A DNA stretch of 64,000 nucleotides from Chryseobacterium sp. FH2 (GCF_001045455.1 NZ_LFNE01000001.1:1-64000); one strand, 5' to 3'. Positions 17,773-27,980 are shown, counted from the first letter of the stretch. Notes: a model not told the origin generated them from the letters alone. Translations and numbers: made by a program.

Positions 17773-19446
17773 ATGGAAGAAGAAAAAAAATCACTCAATT
17801 TTATTGAGCAAATTATCGAAGATGATTTGGCAAACGGTTTGAAAAAAGATCAAATTCGTTTCCGTTTTCCGCCTGAACCAAACGGTTATCTGCATGTAGG
17901 TCATACAAAAGCGATCTGCATCAACTTCGGTTTGGGTGAAAAATACAATGCTCCCGTAAACCTTCGTTTCGACGATACGAACCCTGAAAAAGAAGAGCAG
18001 GAATTCGTAGATTCTATCATGAAAGACGTTGAATGGCTAGGTTTTAAATGGGATAAAGTTTTGTACGCATCCGATTACTTCCAGCAGCTTTACGATTGGG
18101 CAGTTCAGTTGATCAAAGAAGGAAAAGCTTATGTAGATGAGCAACCTTCTGAGGTGATTACAGAGCAGAGAAAAAATCCTACAGAACCCGGAGTAGAATC
18201 TCCATTCAGAAACCGTCCTGTTGAAGAGTCTTTAGATTTATTTGAAAGGATGAAAAACGGAGAATTTGAGGAGGGCTCAATGTCTCTTCGCGCAAAAATT
18301 GACATGGCTTCACCAAACATGAATATGCGTGACCCTGTTATGTACAGAATTTTGAGAAGACCTCACCACAGAACAGGTACGGTATGGAAAATTTATCCAA
18401 TGTATGACTGGGCTCATGGTGAATCTGATTATATTGAACAAATTTCGCATTCACTTTGTTCTTTAGAGTTTGAAAATCACAGACCACTTTACAACTGGTA
18501 TCTAGATCAAGTCTATGAAGAAGGAAAGGTTAAAAATAAGCAAAGAGAATTTGCAAGGATGAACGTTTCTTATATGATCACCTCTAAACGAAAGCTACAA
18601 AGGCTTATTGCCGAAAATGTGGTGAACGGATGGGATGATCCTAGAATGCCTACGATTTCCGGAATGAGGAGAAAAGGATATACACCTGCTGCGATTAGGA
18701 ATTTTATTGATAAAGTGGGAGTTGCGAAAAGAGAAAACTTAATTGAAATTCAGCTATTAGATTTCTGTGTTCGAGAAGATCTTAACAAGGTTGCTAAACG
18801 TGTGATGGCAGTGGTAGATCCTGTAAAATTGGTGATTGAAAACTATCCTGAAGATAAAGAAGAGTGGTTAGAAACTGAAAACAACCCTGAACAGGAGAAT
18901 GCAGGAACAAGAGAAGTACCGTTCTCGAGAGAGTTATATATTGAGCGTGAAGACTTTAAAGAAGAAGCCAATAATAAATTCTTCAGACTAAAATTAGGTG
19001 GTGAAGTTCGTTTAAAATCTGCTTACATTATCAAAGCTGAAAGAGTGGAGAAGGATGAAAACGGAGAAATCACTACGATTTATGCTACTTATGATGAAAA
19101 ATCTAAGTCAGGAAGCGGAACGGAAGAAAGCTTAAGAAAAGTAAAAGGTACATTACACTGGGTTTCTGCAAAACATGCAATTCCTGTGGAAGTAAGAATT
19201 TACGATAAATTATTCACTGTGGAACAGCCGGATGCTGAGAAAGATGTGGATTTCCTGAACTTTATTAATCCTAATTCTGTTTCTACGATTCAGGGATTTG
19301 CTGAACCCAGCTTAAAGGATGTAGTAGTAGGAGAACCTCTTCAGTTCCAGAGAATTGGGTATTTTACAAAAGATCAGGATTCTACAGATTCTCGTTTTGT
19401 GTTTAATCGTACGATGACACTAAAAGACTCTTATAAGCCGGAGTAA
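17773..19446 (+). CDS. glnS: Glutaminyl-tRNA synthetase
   Basis: 557 residues from the ATG at 17773 (MEEEKKSLNFIEQII); an earlier ATG at 17749 adds 8 basic residues and is less likely. Class I signature: RFPPEPNGYLHVGH (HIGH variant), LRFDDTNPEKE, YDWAHGESDYIE, and the KMSKS-equivalent SYMITSKRKLQRL. The C-terminal anticodon-binding beta barrels run from about residue 340 to the end. It charges tRNA-Gln directly, so this organism has at least one direct Gln pathway. A TAAATTTG -7 element lies about 40 nt upstream. A terminator follows at 19482. Confidence 0.95.
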   Translation: MEEEKKSLNFIEQIIEDDLANGLKKDQIRFRFPPEPNGYLHVGHTKAICINFGLGEKYNAPVNLRFDDTNPEKEEQEFVDSIMKDVEWLGFKWDKVLYASDYFQQLYDWAVQLIKEGKAYVDEQPSEVITEQRKNPTEPGVESPFRNRPVEESLDLFERMKNGEFEEGSMSLRAKIDMASPNMNMRDPVMYRILRRPHHRTGTVWKIYPMYDWAHGESDYIEQISHSLCSLEFENHRPLYNWYLDQVYEEGKVKNKQREFARMNVSYMITSKRKLQRLIAENVVNGWDDPRMPTISGMRRKGYTPAAIRNFIDKVGVAKRENLIEIQLLDFCVREDLNKVAKRVMAVVDPVKLVIENYPEDKEEWLETENNPEQENAGTREVPFSRELYIEREDFKEEANNKFFRLKLGGEVRLKSAYIIKAERVEKDENGEITTIYATYDEKSKSGSGTEESLRKVKGTLHWVSAKHAIPVEVRIYDKLFTVEQPDAEKDVDFLNFINPNSVSTIQGFAEPSLKDVVVGEPLQFQRIGYFTKDQDSTDSRFVFNRTMTLKDSYKPE

Positions 19447-19481
19447 AAATTTATTGATATCAATATAAAATATAATATGAA

Positions 19482-19511
19482 ACAGGGCTTAATTTTTAAG
19501 CTCTGTTTTTT
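19482..19511 (+). terminator. glnS terminator
   Basis: ACAGGGCTT pairs with AAGCTCTGT (one G-T wobble) around AATTTTT, then a T-run; 36 nt after the glnS stop. Confidence 0.75.
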
Positions 19512-19643
19512 ATTTAAAACCTTATGTTGTGACTTCGTTAAATGTATGGCTGAGCTTTACAAAGTTAAAAACATAAAGAAAGAAAATATTTATTAAAACC
19601 CTAAATAGCAAATTACAAATTATTAAATTAAACTTGAGAAATT

Positions 19644-20882
19644 GTGAAATTAATAAATCTATATACAAATTCATTTAAAGGGCTGTCACAGGAAAGCTGG
19701 ATGTTAGCACTTGTAATGCTCATCAATCGTGCCGGTTCTATGGTACTTCCATTTTTAGGAGTTTATATGACAGATCATTTGCATTTTAGTATTGAAAATA
19801 CAGGAATCGTTCTGAGCTTTTTTGGAATTGGATCAGTCCTTGGTTCTTGGCTTGGAGGAATGATTACCGATAAAATAGGGGAATATAAAGTGCAGTATCT
19901 CAGTTTATTATTGAGTGTACCCCTATTTTGTTTGATTTCGGTTTTTAAAACCGAAGTTGGAGTAGCAGGTATCATTTTAACCCAAAGTATTGTAAGTGAG
20001 ACATTTCGCCCTGCAAACTCGGTAGCAATTACAAAATATGCAAAGCCTGAAAATATCACCAGGGCATTTTCATTAAACCGTATGGCAGTCAATCTGGGAT
20101 TTTCAATTGGTCCTGCTTTAGGTGGAGTCTTATCTGCTATTTCTTATGAATTTTTATTTTTCAGTAATGCTTTTGCAGCTTTATTGGCTGGTTTAATGTA
20201 TATCGGATTTTTTTCGAAACGAAATAAACTGGCAAAAATTAAAGCTAAAAAAGTAAAAGAGGCCATCGTAATTAGGAAAGAAGATTCGCCGTATAGAGAT
20301 AGTAAGTTCCTGGTGTATTGTGCCTTTTGTATGCTGTTTTCAATTTGTTTTTTCCAGTTATTCAGCACATTGACTATATTTTATAAAGATACTGCGAAGT
20401 TAAGTCAACAAAATATAGGGTATATTTTAGGATACAGCGGGTTCTTAATTGTTTTGCTCGAAATGGGATTTGTACAAATTGCAGAAAAGTATTTTAGCTT
20501 AGCTGTGACCATGCTTTTAGGAACTTTTATTTGTGGATTTTCTTACGCTATGATGGCTTTTGATTACAGTATGATTACTTTGGTTGTTTCCATGACATTG
20601 CTTTGTATTGGGGAAATCTGGACATTACCTTTTATGTCAACAATCACAGCTTTGCGATCAGGGGCAAACAATAAAGGAGCTTATATGGGCTTGAATGGAA
20701 TTTCGTTTTCAATAGCATTTATCATTACTCCATATATCGGGACTATGCTTGCTCAAAAATTTGGGTTTAATGCTTTATGGATTGGAACCGGAATTTTAGC
20801 GACAATAATTGCGATTGCATTTTACTTTATTGTTCCCTGGATGTTGAAAGATAAAAGAGAAAATCTAGCAATTGAAAATTAG
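19644..20882 (+). CDS. MFS transporter
   Basis: 412 residues beginning at a GTG codon (19644). The next ATG would remove the N-terminal cytoplasmic helix, so GTG is preferred. About 12 hydrophobic segments are visible. The first-loop signature GSWLGGMITDKIGEYKVQ matches the MFS GxxxDRxGRR motif in degenerate form. A central basic loop (KRNKLAKIKAKKVKEA) divides two six-helix halves. It resembles the DHA1/MdtH-like drug-efflux group, but the substrate cannot be read from sequence. Flanked by glnS (same strand, own terminator) and a convergent reductase gene. Confidence 0.82.
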   Translation: MKLINLYTNSFKGLSQESWMLALVMLINRAGSMVLPFLGVYMTDHLHFSIENTGIVLSFFGIGSVLGSWLGGMITDKIGEYKVQYLSLLLSVPLFCLISVFKTEVGVAGIILTQSIVSETFRPANSVAITKYAKPENITRAFSLNRMAVNLGFSIGPALGGVLSAISYEFLFFSNAFAALLAGLMYIGFFSKRNKLAKIKAKKVKEAIVIRKEDSPYRDSKFLVYCAFCMLFSICFFQLFSTLTIFYKDTAKLSQQNIGYILGYSGFLIVLLEMGFVQIAEKYFSLAVTMLLGTFICGFSYAMMAFDYSMITLVVSMTLLCIGEIWTLPFMSTITALRSGANNKGAYMGLNGISFSIAFIITPYIGTMLAQKFGFNALWIGTGILATIIAIAFYFIVPWMLKDKRENLAIEN

Positions 20883-20908
20883 AATTTGATGGGAAAATGT
20901 AGTTTTTA

Positions 20909-21871
20909 TTATTTTGAAAGAATATGTTGAACAATCATTTCTGCATGAATTCTTGAATTTTCAATAAACCAAAGATGTGTATCTTTTCCTCCGCAAACTA
21001 CTCCTGCAAGGTAAAGGTTTTTCACATTGGTTTCCATGGTTTCAGGATTGTAAAGTGGATTTAAACAATCTCCTTGTAATTCAATCCCTGAATTGTTCAG
21101 GAAATCAAAATCCGGAATATAGCCGGTCATGGCTAAGACAAAATCATTGTCAATTTCATGAATTTGCCCATCTTCATTCTTAAAAATGACAGATTTTTCT
21201 TTAATTTCAATGATTTCGGAATTAAAATGAGCTTTGATATTTCCTTCTGCAATTCTGTTTTCAATGTCTGGTTTTACCCAATATTTTACACTTTTGGAAA
21301 TCTCAGAATGACGAATAATCATTGTCACTTCAGCTCCTTTCCTATAAGTTTCCAAAGCAGCATCTACTGCGGAATTACTTGACCCTACGACAACAATTTT
21401 CTGTTTAGCATAAGGATAAGGCTCAGTATAATAATGTTTCACTTTTGGCAGATTTTCTCCGGGAATATTCATCAGATTTGGAATATCATAGAATCCTGTT
21501 GAGATGATTACGTTTTTTGCAAAATATTTTCCTTTTGAAGTTTCAATTACAAAAACATCATTTTCTTTTGAAACCTTTACAACCTTTTCATATAGATTAA
21601 TGTTTAGATTTTGCTGTCTTGTAATACCCTGGTAATATTCTAAAGCTTCTTGTCTGCCTGGTTTAGGCGCAGTTGAAATAAATGGGATTCCCGCAATTTC
21701 CAGCTTCTCTGCAGTTGAGAAAAATTTCATATATAAAGGATAATTGTATAATGAATTGACAATGGTTCCTTTTTCGATAATTAAATAAGTAAGATTATTT
21801 TTCTGGGCTTCAAGAGCACAATTCAGACCGATTGGTCCACCTCCGATGATGAGAATATCTAGAATTTCCAT
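20909..21871 (-). CDS. ypdA: YpdA-like bacillithiol disulfide reductase (FAD/NAD(P) binding)
   Basis: 320 residues from the ATG at 21871 (MEILDILIIGGGPIGL); a longer frame from 21886 overlaps the promoter. The Rossmann motif GGGPIG is at about residues 10-15, then NSLYNYPLYMKFFSTAEKLEIAGIPF (typical of YpdA-type proteins), a second GSSNSAVDAALE dinucleotide motif, and a C-terminal VKNLYLAGVVCGG. YpdA-type enzymes reduce bacillithiol disulfide with NADPH. A TACATTTG -7 element ends 4 nt before the ATG, so the mRNA may be leaderless. The enzyme class is fairly sure; the thiol specificity is inferred. Confidence 0.78.
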   Translation of the reverse strand: MEILDILIIGGGPIGLNCALEAQKNNLTYLIIEKGTIVNSLYNYPLYMKFFSTAEKLEIAGIPFISTAPKPGRQEALEYYQGITRQQNLNINLYEKVVKVSKENDVFVIETSKGKYFAKNVIISTGFYDIPNLMNIPGENLPKVKHYYTEPYPYAKQKIVVVGSSNSAVDAALETYRKGAEVTMIIRHSEISKSVKYWVKPDIENRIAEGNIKAHFNSEIIEIKEKSVIFKNEDGQIHEIDNDFVLAMTGYIPDFDFLNNSGIELQGDCLNPLYNPETMETNVKNLYLAGVVCGGKDTHLWFIENSRIHAEMIVQHILSK

Positions 21872-22035
21872 AGAGCAAATGTACAAAAAAGCAGTCAGGA
21901 AAAGGCTTCAGGGTAAACGCAAAAAACTATAGATTCAATAACCAAACTCTATTTCATCTATTAAATAACTCTTTAATTCTCAAACTTAAATATGGCATCA
22001 GATTTGGTGAATTATTAGTCACAAACATTAAAAAT

Positions 22036-22680
22036 ATGAAAAAGTTATTCGTTTCATTGCTCGTTTTAAGTATAGTAGCCTGTACTAAGAACCCGGATAA
22101 ATTTGTTGACAATACAACAGATTCAGTGGTACAGGTAAAAGTTGACAGTGCAAATACAAACCAAAATCAGCATACAGCCAATAAAGATCTTGCTTTAAAA
22201 CAAATCAATGAGGAAGTTGTACAAATATTAAAGGATAGGAATTATAAGAAGTTCAGTGATTATATTCATCCTGAAAAAGGCGTGAGATTTTCAATGTATG
22301 CATTTGTAAATATGAAAGAAGATAAAAATTTTTCAAAAGCAGATTTTATAAAATATCAGCCGACAAAAACCATTTTTACTTGGGGAACGATGGATGGTTC
22401 AGGTGATTTGTATAAAGCAACCATTAATGATTATCTTACAAAATGGGTATATTCAAAAGATTTTGTAACAGGTCAGGTCTCGTTAAATGAATTTCAGGGA
22501 AAAGGAAATTCGTTAAATAATTTAAAGGAAATGTATCCAAAAGCAGATTTTACGGAAAACTTTATCAAAGGTTCGGAAGCTAATGCAGAAATGGATTGGA
22601 AATCGCTTCGTTTTGTATTTGAAGAGTTCCAGGGAAGGTATTATCTTGTTGGGGTTATCAATGATCAATGGACGATTTAA
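22036..22680 (+). CDS. Lipoprotein, unknown function
   Basis: 214 residues. Signal peptide with lipobox SIVACT (Cys16). The mature part is polar and begins with a T/N/D-rich linker, then a compact C-terminal domain (QINEEVVQILKDRNYKKFSDYIHPEKGVRF ... DWKSLRFVFEEFQGRYYLVGVINDQWTI). The 'hydrophobic + YLVGVINDQW' ending looks like NTF2/SnoaL-like or DUF-type periplasmic lipoproteins of Bacteroidota, but I cannot name a family. A near-match to a sigma-54 element lies 30-40 nt upstream. The stop codon overlaps that of the convergent glycosyltransferase gene by 3 nt. Confidence 0.65.
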   Translation: MKKLFVSLLVLSIVACTKNPDKFVDNTTDSVVQVKVDSANTNQNQHTANKDLALKQINEEVVQILKDRNYKKFSDYIHPEKGVRFSMYAFVNMKEDKNFSKADFIKYQPTKTIFTWGTMDGSGDLYKATINDYLTKWVYSKDFVTGQVSLNEFQGKGNSLNNLKEMYPKADFTENFIKGSEANAEMDWKSLRFVFEEFQGRYYLVGVINDQWTI

Positions 22681-23981
22681 TCTAAAATTTCAATCAATTT
22701 TTTAGTTAAGTTTCTTCTTGAGAATTGCTCAATATTTTGTGTGTTTTCAAGAAGATTTCTATTTTTCCAAAGCTCAAATTTTTCTAAAATAAAATCTTTA
22801 ATCGTCTCAGAATCATTATAGCTGAAGTGTCTTCCTGCTTTTGTCTCGTCTAAAATTTTCGAAACATCTGCTTGATTGGGCCCAAACGAAATGATTTGCT
22901 TTCCTGTCGCTAAATACTCAAAAATTTTTCCGGGAATAATTCCCTTTGAAGATTCGTCAGGAAAGTTAGTTATCAATAAAAGCGATGATTTTGCCATTTC
23001 TTCGACAGCTTTATCATGAGACAGATATCCAAGATTGAGAATATGCTTTTTTAAACTTGAATTTTCAATTGAATTTAAAATTTTATCATCAATTCTTCCC
23101 ACAAATTTCAGAGTAAAATTTTGTGCAAAATCAGTGTTTGTTTTCACCAAATAGTCGAGGGTTTTCCAAAGGTTTTCGGGATTTCTTAACTGTTCTAAAA
23201 CGCCGATATAGCTTAACGTAAATTTTTGTTCGGGGGGGTGAGTGTGTGGTAATTTTTGAGTTTGAGTGATGGCATCTGTTTCATCAAACCCATTCGTAAT
23301 ACAAACTGCATTTGCCCCGTTTTTACGAAAATTTTCAGCATCTGTATAACTTGTAGCCAAAGTAATATCTGCATTTTTGAAAACAGAATTTTCTAACTGG
23401 CGGTGTTTTTGGTCTGAACTTTTTGTGAGTTTTAAATGTTTATAATAAGAAATTTCTGTCCAGGGATCACGAAAGTCTGCAATCCATTTTAAATTTGGAA
23501 ACTTCTTTTTTAAGTTTAAACCAATTAAATGAAGAGAATGGGGCGGTCCCGAAGTTACCACAACATCTATTTTATTTTCTTTTAAATAGTGTTCTAAAAA
23601 TTTTACGGAAGGTTTTACCCAAAAAACTCTTGCGTCAGGAATGAAAAAATTCCCTCTTATCCAGATTGAAAGCTTTGATTTCCAGCTTTGATTTTTACCG
23701 ACATCAAATTGTCCGGCTTTGAATTTTTTATTACTTTTATTAAGTTTCTCGGCTAATTGGTAAGGTTCCCAGATTTTTGTTTTTACAGTTTCAATGTCTT
23801 CTGGGATATCTTTTACCAGGCTTTCATCCAACAATGGATAACTTGGATTTTCAGGAGTATAAATCACGGGTTTCCATCCAAATTCGGGCAAATATTTTGC
23901 AAACTTTAGCCATCTTTGAACACCAGGACCTCCCGCAGGAGGCCAGTAATAGGTGATGATCAATATTTTTTTTTGTTCCAT
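22677..23981 (-). CDS. Glycosyltransferase (GT4-like)
   Basis: 434 residues. The N-terminal half opens ILIITYYWPPAGGPGVQRWL, typical of GT-B glycosyltransferases; the C-terminal half has FTLSYIGVLEQLRNPENLW, FVGRIDD and GIIPGKIFEYLATGKQIISFGP, i.e. the nucleotide-sugar binding region with the E-x7-E-like GK(I/L)FEYLATG element. No signal peptide. It probably transfers a sugar to a surface polysaccharide or lipid in the cytoplasm. It lies 19 nt after the YfhO gene, so the two may form a glycosylation operon. Sugar donor unknown. Confidence 0.82.
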   Translation of the reverse strand: MEQKKILIITYYWPPAGGPGVQRWLKFAKYLPEFGWKPVIYTPENPSYPLLDESLVKDIPEDIETVKTKIWEPYQLAEKLNKSNKKFKAGQFDVGKNQSWKSKLSIWIRGNFFIPDARVFWVKPSVKFLEHYLKENKIDVVVTSGPPHSLHLIGLNLKKKFPNLKWIADFRDPWTEISYYKHLKLTKSSDQKHRQLENSVFKNADITLATSYTDAENFRKNGANAVCITNGFDETDAITQTQKLPHTHPPEQKFTLSYIGVLEQLRNPENLWKTLDYLVKTNTDFAQNFTLKFVGRIDDKILNSIENSSLKKHILNLGYLSHDKAVEEMAKSSLLLITNFPDESSKGIIPGKIFEYLATGKQIISFGPNQADVSKILDETKAGRHFSYNDSETIKDFILEKFELWKNRNLLENTQNIEQFSRRNLTKKLIEILD

Positions 23982-24000
23982 TGAACTTTTATCTTAAACT

Positions 24001-26535
24001 TTAAACAGCTTCAGCTATTTTTTCTTTCTTCTTTTTATTAACCCAAAAAATTCCAAAACCGCTCAACGCAATGAATAACCCGAAGCAAAGAAGGGAAATC
24101 CATTTTCCTTTTTCAATAACTTCCGGCTCGAAAACCATTCTGATATTGTGACTTCCTGCAGGAACGTGAACTGCACGAAGCAAGTAATCTGCCTTGATGT
24201 AAGGAACTTCTTTTTCGTCCACAAACATTTTCCAGCCGTGAGGATAGTAAATTTCAGAGAAAACGGCTAATTGCGGAGTTTTAGACTGAGATTTGAACTC
24301 CAATTCATTAGGTTCATATTTAGTTAAATTAATAACAGCCGTAGAATCTGCCTGAAGAGGTTTATTATTAAAATAAGTTCTATCAGAAGTTGCGATTACC
24401 GCTGTTTTCTTATTGTCAATATCACCGATTGCCTTGATCTCCGCATTCGGAGTTTCAACAAATTTCACATCGCTTACGAACCATGCGTTTCCATTGGCTT
24501 TAGGGTTTGGTACAACCTGAGGCTGTTCCGGGCCTCCAAAAACCATGTATTTTGTATTTAATAAATTCAGAATTTTTGGAGTTTTTACACTGTCAATATT
24601 CGAGATATATTCATTAAGCAAATCATCATATCTTCTCAGTTTTACGGCATGATACCCTCCAATTGAAGCTTTAAAATATGATGTATTCGATTCACTTGTT
24701 ACACCTAAAGTCTGATTGTAAATTCTATAATGTTTTTTATCTTTTTCAGCAATGGTTTCAAGTGTTTTGTTGATGTTTACGTTGGCTAAAATTGATTCTA
24801 AATTCGGGTTCCCCTGAACTTTATCTGCCAATAATTCTGAGCCTTCTGTCTGGAAAGGATTTTCAGCAAAGATTTTATCAACGTAGTTTTCATCGTTCAA
24901 ATAACGCTTGTTTACTGACCATAAATCAAATAAACTTACTGCTCCGATGATGATTAACGCGATGTTTTGAGTCAGTTTTTGTTTTAAAACCATCAACAAA
25001 GCTGCCGCAGCAATTGCCACATAAATAAATGCTTTGATAGCATCAATTCTAAACAGTTTGAATCTCTCGTCAACTAAATATTCAAGTAGAAAAGGTGGGA
25101 AGTAAGTTTTTTCATTTTCTGTATGGAAGCCTAGTAAAGATTTACCAAAAACCAGAAGAATTAATATGAAACCTAAAGTTCCACCGCTTACATATAGAAG
25201 AATTTTCTGTTTATATTCCGTTGTCAATTTTTCGTCTGTGAAAAATCTGTAAAGACCGATCATTGCTATTAATGGAAATAATAATTCCACTACAACAAGG
25301 ATGGAAGAAGGCGCCCTGAATTTGTTATAAAATGGCACAAAATCTATGAAAAAATCTGATAAAGGCATGAAATTGCTTCCCCAAGCCAATAAAACAGTTA
25401 AAATTGATGCTCCTAAAATCCAGTAACGGTATTTTTTCCAGGCAAAAAAGAATCCTAAGACAGCCAAGAAACAAACGATTGCTCCCTGATAAGCAGGTCC
25501 TGAAGTTCCCGGCTGATCGCCCCAATAGGTCACTCCGCTGAATCCTTTTGAGATTCTGTCCATTTCAGCCTGTGTAGAGATGTTTTCCTGAATCAGCTCC
25601 TGAACCCTGTTCATAATTTCTTTTCCTTCAGGCTCTTGGCTTCCGCCACCCATTAATCTTGGAATGAAAAGATTCAGAGTTTCCAGTCTTCCGTAGCTCC
25701 ACATCAGCATACTTTCTTTATCCATCCCAGAATTTCCTCCGGTGTGGCTGTCGTTTGTTAAAATCTGTTTTCCACGAACGGTTTCCTTCACATATTCAGA
25801 ATTTGCCATGATTCTTTGAGCATTCATCCCAACTCCGATTAAACAAGAAGCTGCAATAATTCCCGAAGAAATAAGAAAATGCCTCATCGGTGTTTTCTTC
25901 TGAATAGTTCTGATCAATTCAGATAAGAATAAAAACCCTAACGCAATAAACAGGTAATACGTCATCTGAGGATGGTTTGCCGCTATTTGAAGCCCCATAA
26001 AAAGGGTAGTGACTATGAATCCCCAAATGTAACTTTTCCTGATATAAACCAATAAAATTCCGGCTAAAAGTGGTGCGAAATATTCAATAGTATTTACTTT
26101 ACCATTGTGTCCCGCCGCAATAATGATATAAAAATAGGTAGAAAGCCCGAAAAATGTGGCTCCCAAAAGGGCATATTTCCAGTTTCTGACTGCCACCATC
26201 CCTAAAAGGAAAAATCCTGAAAATAGCAAGAAAAGATAATTTACCGGTCTTGGAAGAAAATTCAGATAACTGTCGACCTGTTTGATAATATCACCCTCAA
26301 AACGGCTTCCCATCTGATAAGTAGGCATTCCTCCAAACATGGAATCACTCCAATAGGTTTCTTTTCCATAGCTTGCTCTATAGTCGAGAAGTTCCTTTGC
26401 TCCGCCTCTGTATTGGACGATGTCGTGCTGAAAAAGCTGTTTACCTGAAAAAACAGGAGTGGAGTATAAAAATGCTAAAACTATAAATACAACTAATGAA
26501 ATTGCAATATAAATTAAGTTTTTATTCTTGGCCAT
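24001..26535 (-). CDS. YfhO-family membrane protein
   Basis: 844 residues. One N-terminal helix (YIAISLVVFIVLAFLYSTPV) and about 10-12 further hydrophobic segments to about residue 540, then a large soluble C-terminal domain and a final helix (SLLCFGLFIALSGFGIFWV). The motifs HDIVQYRGGAKELLDYR near the N-terminus and PGTSGPAYQGAIVCFLAVLG match YfhO-type proteins (PF09586-like). In Bacillus, YfhO takes part in envelope-sugar transfer. Adjacency to the glycosyltransferase supports a role in extracytoplasmic glycan assembly. The family call is by recall. Confidence 0.75.
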   Translation of the reverse strand: MAKNKNLIYIAISLVVFIVLAFLYSTPVFSGKQLFQHDIVQYRGGAKELLDYRASYGKETYWSDSMFGGMPTYQMGSRFEGDIIKQVDSYLNFLPRPVNYLFLLFSGFFLLGMVAVRNWKYALLGATFFGLSTYFYIIIAAGHNGKVNTIEYFAPLLAGILLVYIRKSYIWGFIVTTLFMGLQIAANHPQMTYYLFIALGFLFLSELIRTIQKKTPMRHFLISSGIIAASCLIGVGMNAQRIMANSEYVKETVRGKQILTNDSHTGGNSGMDKESMLMWSYGRLETLNLFIPRLMGGGSQEPEGKEIMNRVQELIQENISTQAEMDRISKGFSGVTYWGDQPGTSGPAYQGAIVCFLAVLGFFFAWKKYRYWILGASILTVLLAWGSNFMPLSDFFIDFVPFYNKFRAPSSILVVVELLFPLIAMIGLYRFFTDEKLTTEYKQKILLYVSGGTLGFILILLVFGKSLLGFHTENEKTYFPPFLLEYLVDERFKLFRIDAIKAFIYVAIAAAALLMVLKQKLTQNIALIIIGAVSLFDLWSVNKRYLNDENYVDKIFAENPFQTEGSELLADKVQGNPNLESILANVNINKTLETIAEKDKKHYRIYNQTLGVTSESNTSYFKASIGGYHAVKLRRYDDLLNEYISNIDSVKTPKILNLLNTKYMVFGGPEQPQVVPNPKANGNAWFVSDVKFVETPNAEIKAIGDIDNKKTAVIATSDRTYFNNKPLQADSTAVINLTKYEPNELEFKSQSKTPQLAVFSEIYYPHGWKMFVDEKEVPYIKADYLLRAVHVPAGSHNIRMVFEPEVIEKGKWISLLCFGLFIALSGFGIFWVNKKKKEKIAEAV

Positions 26536-26565
26536 GTTGGTTATTATCTTTTGTTTCCGGAAATT

Positions 26566-26799
26566 TTACCTTTTTTTGTCATTACTCTCTTTTACCTCTT
26601 CATAGTCCACAGTTTCTGCGTCCCATTTCAGGTTTTTACTGATATTCTTATTCGAGTTTATATCCTGCTGTTTATTATTGTTTTGATTATTATTGTTGAA
26701 TCTGTAACTGTAGAACGTTTTAAAGAAAATTCTCTTTAAAATATTCCAGACAAAAAAAATAATAATAGCTGTAAATACTAACTCAAGAATGTACTTCAT
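26566..26799 (-). CDS. Small membrane protein (DUF4834-like)
   Basis: 77 residues. One N-terminal transmembrane helix (LELVFTAIIIFFVWNILKRIFF), then an Asn/Gln-rich linker and a charged tail (KNLKWDAETVDYEEVKESND). Length and layout resemble the DUF4834 group of Bacteroidota. It is 30 nt upstream of yfhO and 28 nt downstream of the DUF6263-like lipoprotein gene, and is probably part of one minus-strand operon. Confidence 0.6.
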   Translation of the reverse strand: MKYILELVFTAIIIFFVWNILKRIFFKTFYSYRFNNNNQNNNKQQDINSNKNISKNLKWDAETVDYEEVKESNDKKR

Positions 26800-26826
26800 A
26801 ATTTTTTTAATTTAAAATCTTCAACA

Positions 26827-27876
26827 TTATTTTGCGGAAGGATTTACCATTACAGAAGAGTTTGAAACGCTTTTCATAGACTGAGATTGTTTTCCGTCCG
26901 AAATCGTTTCGATTTGGGTGGTTTTTACGCTGATATTCTGGTTGGTAATCCATCCTGTACTTTGATCAAACTTTATGGTACCGTTTTGTACAAGCTCGCT
27001 GCTTAAACTATGTGTGATTGGTCCCTGAGCTTTTTTCTCGGTTTTCTTAGGAATCCCTCCTGTTACAGAAATTTCTGCAATATTATTTCCTAAACTTTTC
27101 AATACATAATTTGAAGTTACTTTTACAGAACCGCTTGGATCTGCATTTTCAGAACTTGTCCATTTTTCACCAATTTTTACTCCTTTTTTAGGAATAATCG
27201 TAAGGTTTTTATTGAATTGATCTTTTAAAACCTTTTCATTAAAGCTTTCTTTAAGGCTTGCTACAACACTGGCTTTTTGATTGGCATCTTTCACAAGAGT
27301 ACCTACAGCATTGGAAACTTTGGTATAAACGGCATCGAAACCTGTAATCGAAATTACATTTCCTTCCGTGTCCATTTTCATATTAAGCTTGTTGCCTGTA
27401 AGCGCTCTGTTGATATTCCAGATCATTTTAAGATCTTCTTCCTTAGGAATTGGCTGCTTTGTATCTACAATGATAGTTTTTCCCTGGGAAGTCTGAGAAT
27501 TTCTTTTTCCGATAAGATTAAGAGTCATGTCATAAATATTTCCTTTAATATCATTTACTGTGAAAGACATCTCATCTGTAGATTCGCTTGTTCCGTTAAG
27601 AGTTTTTCCTTGAGGATCTGTCATTGTTTTTGTATCCCTTTGGTACGTTGTAAGAGGATATGTTTTTCCTTTTTCAAGTTTGAATGTATGCTTTATGATA
27701 CCTGCAGAATCCTTAATTGCAGGATTTTCCTCTACTTTTGCAACAGAATCAGCAGGAACTTCTACTGTTACTGTTTTCCCTGTTTTCGGATCTACTTTTG
27801 TGATCGTTGCTGTTTCTTTTTTACAAGATACAAGAGCTATAGATGATATAAGCGCAAGCGCTGCGATATTCTTCAT
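26827..27876 (-). CDS. Lipoprotein (DUF6263-like)
   Basis: 349 residues. Lipobox VSCKK (Cys19), then a low-complexity T/K/V linker, then FKLEKGKTYPLTTYQRDTK, MSFTVNDIKG, WNINRALTGNKLNMKMDTEGNV and GEKWTSSENADPSGSV, as in the DUF6263-like periplasmic lipoproteins of Flavobacteriales. Probably attached to the outer membrane or held in the periplasm. Role unknown. It precedes the DUF4834-like and YfhO genes in the same direction; the gene upstream is rlmB, about 100 nt away. Confidence 0.65.
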   Translation of the reverse strand: MKNIAALALISSIALVSCKKETATITKVDPKTGKTVTVEVPADSVAKVEENPAIKDSAGIIKHTFKLEKGKTYPLTTYQRDTKTMTDPQGKTLNGTSESTDEMSFTVNDIKGNIYDMTLNLIGKRNSQTSQGKTIIVDTKQPIPKEEDLKMIWNINRALTGNKLNMKMDTEGNVISITGFDAVYTKVSNAVGTLVKDANQKASVVASLKESFNEKVLKDQFNKNLTIIPKKGVKIGEKWTSSENADPSGSVKVTSNYVLKSLGNNIAEISVTGGIPKKTEKKAQGPITHSLSSELVQNGTIKFDQSTGWITNQNISVKTTQIETISDGKQSQSMKSVSNSSVMVNPSAK

Positions 27877-27980
27877 TTGAATTTTTTTAATTTTTATTTT
27901 TTACTACTATTCTTAATACACAGGAGTTTCTTTTTAACCAAGCTTATCGAGTTCAGTTATGCGATACTACCCTTCATCTG

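Noticed and set aside
21993..22008. Near-match to a sigma-54 element (TGGCATCAGATTTGG) before the lipoprotein gene at 22036
   Set aside because: The critical TTGC is TTGG, so this is only a partial match.
23220..23260. G-rich stretch (GGGGGGG) in the glycosyltransferase gene as a phase-variable tract
   Set aside because: The reading frame is intact on both sides, so no frameshift is supported.
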